Positions 60,129 to 64,000 of a DNA stretch of 64,000 bases are shown here, one piece after another. Source of the stretch: Curtobacterium sp. ZW137 (GTDB taxonomy: Bacteria > Actinomycetota > Actinomycetes > Actinomycetales > Microbacteriaceae); contig NZ_RJKS01000004.1 in NCBI RefSeq assembly GCF_003762905.1, positions 372,001 to 436,000 on the forward strand, read 5' to 3'. Each line of letters starts with the position of its first letter. Within the stretch, counting starts at the first letter, position 1. Position numbers and translations under genes: made by a program. The notes beneath the pieces are model-generated. The model ran no database searches. It was not told where the DNA came from and was given only the letters and a program-made list of their open reading frames with translations.

Positions 60129-60143
60129 GATACGATCCGTATC
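60129..60143 (+). promoter_or_regulatory. Palindromic promoter element of the HTH-zeta operon
   Basis: GATACG-ATC-CGTATC is a perfect inverted repeat with six-base arms. It contains TACGAT, a possible -10 hexamer (60131-60136), and the antitoxin ATG is 18 bases further on. A protein bound here would cover the promoter, the usual way toxin-antitoxin operons repress themselves. The HTH protein encoded next is the expected binder. Confidence 0.6.
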
Positions 60144-60161
60144 AGCGGGAACGGAGTCAGC

Positions 60162-60710
60162 ATGACGAGCATCGATCCCCGACGCGGAGCCGAGCGCCGG
60201 ACACGACACGACGTGGAGTCCCTCGTGGACGCCCTGACGTCACGGATGGACGGGAACGCCGCCGATGTCCGGGCGGCGGTGCTCAGCGTCCTGCACAGCC
60301 GCGAGCAGCAGCACCTCGCCGAGATGGAGCTCCGCCGCGGCATCTTCGAGCTCGCCGACCTCGGCATCCCCCAGCGTGAGATCGCCCGGCTCGCCGGCAT
60401 CTCGCAGCCCGAGGTGTCCCGACGCCTGACCCGACGGGGTCTCACCGCGTCGCACCCCTCACCGCGCGAGGTCATCTCGCAGCGCCAGGCCGGCCTCATC
60501 GACTCGGACACCATGGTCCGCGAGCTCTCGACGATGGCGATGACCCACCGGACACCGGCGCGTGACGCCGGGTACGACAGCGCCGCTGCCCAGACCGGCA
60601 CCGCGAAGGAACTCGCCGCGGCCTTCCAGGACGGCCTCATCAGCGAGGGCGAGTACGAGACCGTCCGCAAGGCGATCGCGGGCCGCCTCGGCCGGGCGCA
60701 CCGACGGTGA
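60162..60710 (+). CDS. HTH-domain antitoxin-like protein upstream of a zeta toxin
   Basis: A 182-residue protein. Residues 60-92 hold a helix-turn-helix: ELADLGIPQREIARLAGISQPEVSRRLTRRG, where the Q-x-EIA-x-LAGIS-x-PEVSR core is like XRE or sigma-region-4 HTHs. The C-terminal half (ISQRQAGLIDSDTMVREL...) is helical with an acidic end. It overlaps the zeta gene (GTGA), and size and place fit an antitoxin plus autorepressor. It is unrelated to the epsilon antitoxin of plasmid epsilon-zeta systems. Role inferred from context. Confidence 0.72.
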   Translation: MTSIDPRRGAERRTRHDVESLVDALTSRMDGNAADVRAAVLSVLHSREQQHLAEMELRRGIFELADLGIPQREIARLAGISQPEVSRRLTRRGLTASHPSPREVISQRQAGLIDSDTMVRELSTMAMTHRTPARDAGYDSAAAQTGTAKELAAAFQDGLISEGEYETVRKAIAGRLGRAHRR

Positions 60711-61546
60711 CCACCGACCAGGACGACCGCGCGGCACGCGACCGCGACCTCCGTGACCGCACGGCCGCGGAGCTCGCCGCCTTCCTCCAGGAGGCGTGCC
60801 TCGACGATCCGTGGACCGACGACCCCGCCGCCAGCAGCCGGCTCCGCTACGCCCCGGACGGCTTCCTGTACACGGCCGAACGGCTGCGCCTGCACGAGGA
60901 ACTGCTCGCCGAACACACCGCGCGGACGCCGGCCCCGCCCGACGACGGCACCCTGGCCGTGGTCGTCACCGCGGGTCCGCCCGGTGCCGGCAAGACGACC
61001 GCCCTGGCTCGGATGCCGGAGCTCGACGACTACCGGCACATCGACGCCGACGACTTCAAGGACCCCCTGCTCGAGCGCGCCGCCGCGGACGGGCTGCTCG
61101 ACGCGTGGACGAGCCGGGTCCTCGCGGACGGCCGTCCGGTGCAGCGACGCGAGCTCGCCGGGTACGTGCACGCCGAGTCGACGGCGGTCGCCGACACGCT
61201 CCGCCGTCGGTCACTGCGCGACGGCGAGAACGTCGTCGTGCACGGGACGCTGTCGAGCGTGGACTACCTCGACGACCTGCTGTCCGACCTCGACGAGGCC
61301 GGGTACGACCGCCTGCGGATCGTCGATGTCGAGGTGCCGCTCGGATCCGCGCTCGAACAGGCCACCGAGCGCTGGTGGCAGGTCCGGCGCGGCGGTGACC
61401 CGCTCGGCGGTCGGTTCGTACCCGAGGCGGCGATCCGCCGGTACTACCCGGCGGACGGCGGCTCGCGGTGCCGGTCGAACGCCTCCGAGCTCGAACGGCG
61501 GGCGACCGACCTCGGCTGGCACGTCACGGTCGAGCGGATCGGCTGA
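60707..61546 (+). CDS. Zeta-family toxin (UDP-N-acetylglucosamine kinase-like)
   Basis: A 279-residue P-loop kinase. Walker A GPPGAGKT is at 90-97, IDADDFKDP at 112-120 has the substrate-binding acidic motif of zeta toxins, HAESTAVADTLRRRSL with the following GENVVVHGTLSS matches the family core, and a long Arg-rich C-terminal part ends the protein. An N-terminal 80-residue extension precedes the kinase. The GTG start overlaps the antitoxin stop. In studied systems zeta phosphorylates UDP-GlcNAc and stops wall synthesis. The 3' end overlaps the EamA gene on the other strand by 23 bp. Confidence 0.83.
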   Translation: MTTDQDDRAARDRDLRDRTAAELAAFLQEACLDDPWTDDPAASSRLRYAPDGFLYTAERLRLHEELLAEHTARTPAPPDDGTLAVVVTAGPPGAGKTTALARMPELDDYRHIDADDFKDPLLERAAADGLLDAWTSRVLADGRPVQRRELAGYVHAESTAVADTLRRRSLRDGENVVVHGTLSSVDYLDDLLSDLDEAGYDRLRIVDVEVPLGSALEQATERWWQVRRGGDPLGGRFVPEAAIRRYYPADGGSRCRSNASELERRATDLGWHVTVERIG

Positions 61547-62495
61547 CCGGCGCCGCGGCGGCTGCGGCCGGGGTCACGGCCGGACCCGTGCCAGCCCCAT
61601 CGGCAACGCCGCGCGCCCGCCGCCGGAGCATCCCCGACGCCAGCGCGATCCCGAGCAGGATCACCACGCCGCCGACCGGCTCGTTCCACCGCACCCGCTC
61701 GCCGAGCACCAGCACGCCGAGCACCACGCCCACCACGGGCGTCAGGTACGTCACGGTGGACGCCCGCGCCGCGCCCCAGGCCTGCACGAGCCCGGTGTTC
61801 CACGCGTATGCCAGCCCCGTTCCGAGGCACCCGAGCGCGACCATCGCGGCCACGATCCTCCAGTCCAGGTGCACGGCGCCGGTCGCGGTGAACGGCGCGA
61901 CCAGCAGCATCAGCCCAGCACCCAGCGTGAGCTGGACGGTCGTCAGCGTGATCGCGTCGTACCCGCTGCCGGCGACGAACCGACGCATGTAGGCCAGGCC
62001 GAACCCGTAGCAGGCGGTCATCCCGATCAGCGCGACCTGCCCGGGCACGGTGGCGAGGACCGCGGGGTCGCCGACGAGGCTCCACGGCCCGACCAGGACG
62101 AGCACGCCGAGGATCCCGATGAGGACGCCGGCGAGCTGCCGTCCGCGCAGGCGCTCTGCCGGCAGCAGCAGGGGCAGCGCGAGCAGCACCATGATCGGCG
62201 TGGTCGCGTTGTAGATGCTCGCGAGGCCGCTCGGCACGGTCTGCTCGGCCCACGCCACGAGCGACGACGGCACGGCGTTGAGGAACACCGCGACGACGAG
62301 CAGGTGCCCCCACAGCCGGATCGACCGCGGCCACCGGCGACGCGTCACGAGCAGGATCGCGACGAGCGTGAGGGCGCCGAGGAGCACCCGGCCGAGCGCG
62401 ACCTGCTGCGGGGAGAGCCCCTCGAGGCCGATCTTCATGAAGAGGAAGCTCGATCCCCAGGTGAGTGCGACGAGCACGAACAGGATGCCGTTCAT
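61524..62495 (-). CDS. EamA/DMT-family exporter
   Basis: A 323-residue membrane protein with ten hydrophobic helices arranged as two five-helix repeats typical of EamA (LTWGSSFLFMKIGLEG in the first, AYAWNTGLVQAWGAARAS in the second). It is a small-metabolite exporter of the DMT superfamily; amino acids or purines are typical substrates. ATG 62495 was chosen over longer frames, which would cross the palindrome in front of it. Divergent from a LysR regulator, its likely controller. Confidence 0.86.
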   Translation of the reverse strand: MNGILFVLVALTWGSSFLFMKIGLEGLSPQQVALGRVLLGALTLVAILLVTRRRWPRSIRLWGHLLVVAVFLNAVPSSLVAWAEQTVPSGLASIYNATTPIMVLLALPLLLPAERLRGRQLAGVLIGILGVLVLVGPWSLVGDPAVLATVPGQVALIGMTACYGFGLAYMRRFVAGSGYDAITLTTVQLTLGAGLMLLVAPFTATGAVHLDWRIVAAMVALGCLGTGLAYAWNTGLVQAWGAARASTVTYLTPVVGVVLGVLVLGERVRWNEPVGGVVILLGIALASGMLRRRARGVADGAGTGPAVTPAAAAAAPVSRSARP

Positions 62496-62519
62496 GCCGC
62501 TAGTGTCGAGGCAGCGAAC

Positions 62520-62549
62520 CGCATGAGGCAAACGCATCTGCCTCATGCG
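62520..62549. promoter_or_regulatory. Operator-like inverted repeat between EamA and LysR genes
   Basis: CGCATGAGGCA-n8-TGCCTCATGCG is a perfect inverted repeat with 11-bp arms (62520-62530 and 62539-62549), with ATGAGG...CCTCAT making a T-n11-A-type LysR box. It lies between the divergent genes, 25 bases before the EamA start and 17 before the LysR start. The LysR protein probably binds it. Confidence 0.65.
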
Positions 62550-62565
62550 CTCATGAGGAGATCAC

Positions 62566-63414
62566 ATGCCCGTCACGATCGCGCAGCTCCGCGCCCTGGT
62601 CACCACCGTCGACCGCGGGTCGTTCACGCTCGCCGCATCGGCACTCGGGGTCGGCCAGTCCGCCGTCTCGCACGCCGTCGCCGGGCTGGAACGCGAGGTC
62701 GGCGGTGCCGTCCTCCGCCGTGGCGGAGTCGCCGCACCGACTCCCCTCGGGGAACGCCTGTTGCCGCATGCCCGCAGCGTGCTCGCCTCCGTCGACAGCC
62801 TGGAGGCCGTGGTGCGGCCCGGCACGGCGCGCGGCACCGTGCGCCTCGCCGCCGTCCCCACCGTCTGCCAGGGCCTGCTGCCGCGGCTCCGCGAGCTCTG
62901 GGCGGTGACGCTGCCCGACGTCGACGTGCAGGTCTACGAGGGCGACGACGACGAGATGCCGGAGTGGCTGGAGGCCGGCACCGTGGACGCCGCCGTGCTG
63001 GTCGACCCCGCGACGATGCCGGACGGGTCGGTGGTCGTCGCGCGGGACGAGATGGCCGCCGTCGTCCGCCGCGACCACCCGCTCGCCGAGGCCACTGCGC
63101 TGACGCTCGACGACCTGCACGAGGACGGCCTCGTCGCGGGCGGTGGCGGGTGCGAGTACCAGATCGAGCGGATGCACGAGCTCGCCGGGCAGCCCTTCCG
63201 GTACGCGCACCGGGTCCGGGAGATGAGCACGATGTTCGGCATGATCCAGCGGGGCGAGGGCGTCTCGATCGTGCCGACACTCGGCCGCGTGATGCTGCCG
63301 CCGGACCTCGTGATGGTGCCGACGCTCCCCCGGCTCGAGCGCACGCTGGTGCTCAGCGGCCCGTCGTCCCGCCCGTGGAACCCGCTCACGAGGGCCCTCG
63401 TCGACGCGGTCTGA
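62566..63414 (+). CDS. LysR-family transcriptional regulator
   Basis: A 282-residue regulator. The winged helix-turn-helix is LRALVTTVDRGSFTLAASALGVGQSAVSHAVAGLERE (residues 8-45), and residues from about 85 form the periplasmic-binding-like co-inducer domain. A GAGGAG ribosome site is eight bases before the ATG. It points away from the EamA exporter and its likely operator, and probably activates export of a metabolite it senses. Followed by the right-end antitoxin-toxin pair. Confidence 0.9.
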   Translation: MPVTIAQLRALVTTVDRGSFTLAASALGVGQSAVSHAVAGLEREVGGAVLRRGGVAAPTPLGERLLPHARSVLASVDSLEAVVRPGTARGTVRLAAVPTVCQGLLPRLRELWAVTLPDVDVQVYEGDDDEMPEWLEAGTVDAAVLVDPATMPDGSVVVARDEMAAVVRRDHPLAEATALTLDDLHEDGLVAGGGGCEYQIERMHELAGQPFRYAHRVREMSTMFGMIQRGEGVSIVPTLGRVMLPPDLVMVPTLPRLERTLVLSGPSSRPWNPLTRALVDAV

Positions 63415-63425
63415 CGCGGCGCGGA

Positions 63426-63449
63426 GGGTTGCACTTACAAGTGCAACCC
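63426..63449 (+). promoter_or_regulatory. Palindrome upstream of the HTH-PIN pair
   Basis: GGGTTGCACTT-AC-AAGTGCAACCC is a perfect inverted repeat with 11-bp arms and a two-base centre, 12 bases past the LysR stop. A TAGCGT hexamer (63452-63457) and a weak TTGCAC -35 (63429-63434, 17-bp spacer) suggest the palindrome covers a promoter, so it may be the autoregulatory operator of the next pair; a terminator for the LysR gene is the alternative. Confidence 0.6.
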
Positions 63450-63493
63450 CGTAGCGTGTGGGCCACGTCGACTTCCGAGGAGAGGGACATCCG

Positions 63494-63931
63494 ATGCGCA
63501 CTGCAGCGAAGGCGAGCCACACGGTCCCCGTGGACGAAGTCGCTCGCGCGGAAGCCCGAGAAGTCGTCCGTACCGCCGGTGATCGGACGGTCACGGCAGT
63601 CGCAGTGGAACTCGACGACGGCACTGCCATCACCCTCCCTCCTCGCCTCGCAGAGTTCGTCACCGACCTGCTCCAGAGGATGAGCTCCGGCGCAGGGATC
63701 TCGATGCACGCCCTGCCCGACGACATGACGACGACCGTGGCCGCGGACGTGATCGGCATCTCCCGTCCGACCCTGATGAAGTTGATCGATCGCGGAGAGA
63801 TCGCGGCGCACACCGTCGGCACCCACCACCGTCTCCGCCGCGACGACGTCCTCGAACTCCGCCGGGTCCGCCGAGAAGCGCGGTCGCTCGCAGCACGCGA
63901 ACTCCTCGAAGCAGGCGAAGCGTTCGACTGA
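63494..63931 (+). CDS. Excisionase-type HTH antitoxin
   Basis: A 145-residue protein. Residues 1-75 are a small helical domain with a strand (VAVELDDGTAITLPPRLAEFV), and 79-123 form an excisionase-like helix-turn-helix (TTVAADVIGISRPTLMKLIDRGEIAAHTVGTHHRLRRDDVLEL). This arrangement is a common antitoxin type in actinobacteria and is placed directly before a PIN toxin. ATG 63494 has a GAGG site upstream. The palindrome 45 bases before it is the expected operator. Confidence 0.82.
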   Translation: MRTAAKASHTVPVDEVARAEAREVVRTAGDRTVTAVAVELDDGTAITLPPRLAEFVTDLLQRMSSGAGISMHALPDDMTTTVAADVIGISRPTLMKLIDRGEIAAHTVGTHHRLRRDDVLELRRVRREARSLAARELLEAGEAFD

Positions 63932-63962
63932 TCCCGTCGCCCGCCACTACGCTTGAAATGTG

Positions 63963-64000
63963 ATGCATCAGCGGGTGTTCGTCGACGCGAACGTCCTGTG
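63963..64000 (+). CDS. PIN-domain toxin, N-terminus only
   Basis: The last 38 bases start an ATG frame reading MHQRVFVDANVL, the first strand and acidic residue of a PIN-fold ribonuclease. It begins 31 bases after the antitoxin stop and runs off the right edge, so length and remaining motifs are not visible. With the upstream HTH protein it forms a type II toxin-antitoxin pair. Confidence 0.72.
   Translation, partial: MHQRVFVDANVL

Noticed and set aside
1..64000. Transfer RNA, ribosomal RNA or insertion sequence
   Set aside because: No acceptor-stem and TPsiC-like arrangement, rRNA segment, transposase or flanking terminal repeat was seen in the gaps, though small RNAs cannot be excluded by eye.

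Overview
This is a very GC-rich chromosomal segment from a high-GC Gram-positive actinobacterium. Gene content, the many GTG starts, short start/stop overlaps (ATGA or GTGA), PMT-type and GT87-type mannosyltransferases, MoeZ, and type II NADH dehydrogenase fit the family Microbacteriaceae. A Curtobacterium-like genome is my best guess, but that is an inference. About 64 protein genes are packed on both strands; I see no rRNA, tRNA, CRISPR array, insertion sequence or prophage. At least 15 genes have a -10-like hexamer ending 6-8 nt before the start codon, so leaderless transcription appears common.

Layout. 1-8.6 kb is a molybdenum block: a membrane cytochrome b561/sulfite-oxidase-fold molybdoenzyme, moaA and moaD, the modA-modB-modC molybdate importer, a moeZ-type E1 enzyme with rhodanese domain, and a small HTH-Mop protein that is probably the molybdate sensor. 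A palindrome sits in the modA promoter. 8.7-11.9 kb carries a membrane glycosyltransferase, a GNAT acetyltransferase and ispE. 11.9-19.4 kb looks like an accessory insertion between ispE and the rest of the usual metG-tatD-rsmA-ispE run: metY, a SfnG-like flavin monooxygenase, an ATP-grasp ligase, a DUF3800 protein, an XRE regulator with a divergent dehydrogenase, an antitoxin/PIN pair and a YbaK deacylase. 19.4-25.5 kb is the rsmA-tatD-metG block plus rsmI and the divergent protein mannosyltransferase pmt.

25.6-38.8 kb holds a TetR/MFS efflux pair, a thiosulfate sulfurtransferase, a reductase/epimerase with a small P-loop kinase, a DUF255 thioredoxin-fold protein, the helicase HrpA, and a CPBP-VOC-phosphotransferase run. 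38.8-43.8 kb has an acyl-CoA ligase, a deaminase, a frameshifted proline iminopeptidase, another small kinase, a second YbaK protein and a type A chloramphenicol acetyltransferase homologue. 43.9-49.8 kb is a carbohydrate ABC importer (two permeases and a binding lipoprotein) with an operator-like palindrome, a methyltransferase and a LacI regulator. 49.8-59.4 kb is a mixed metabolic stretch: two hydrolases, ndh, a TetR-centred divergent cluster with two operator-like sites, a UbiA prenyltransferase and a CoA-type Nudix hydrolase.

59.5-64.0 kb ends with an HTH/zeta-toxin pair, an EamA exporter divergent from a LysR regulator, and an HTH antitoxin followed by a PIN toxin cut off by the window edge. 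Non-coding highlights are a two-copy palindromic element placed just after stop codons, a 19-bp periodic repeat after moaD, several very long hairpins between or after genes, and short in-frame tandem repeats at the ends of MoeZ and RsmA.
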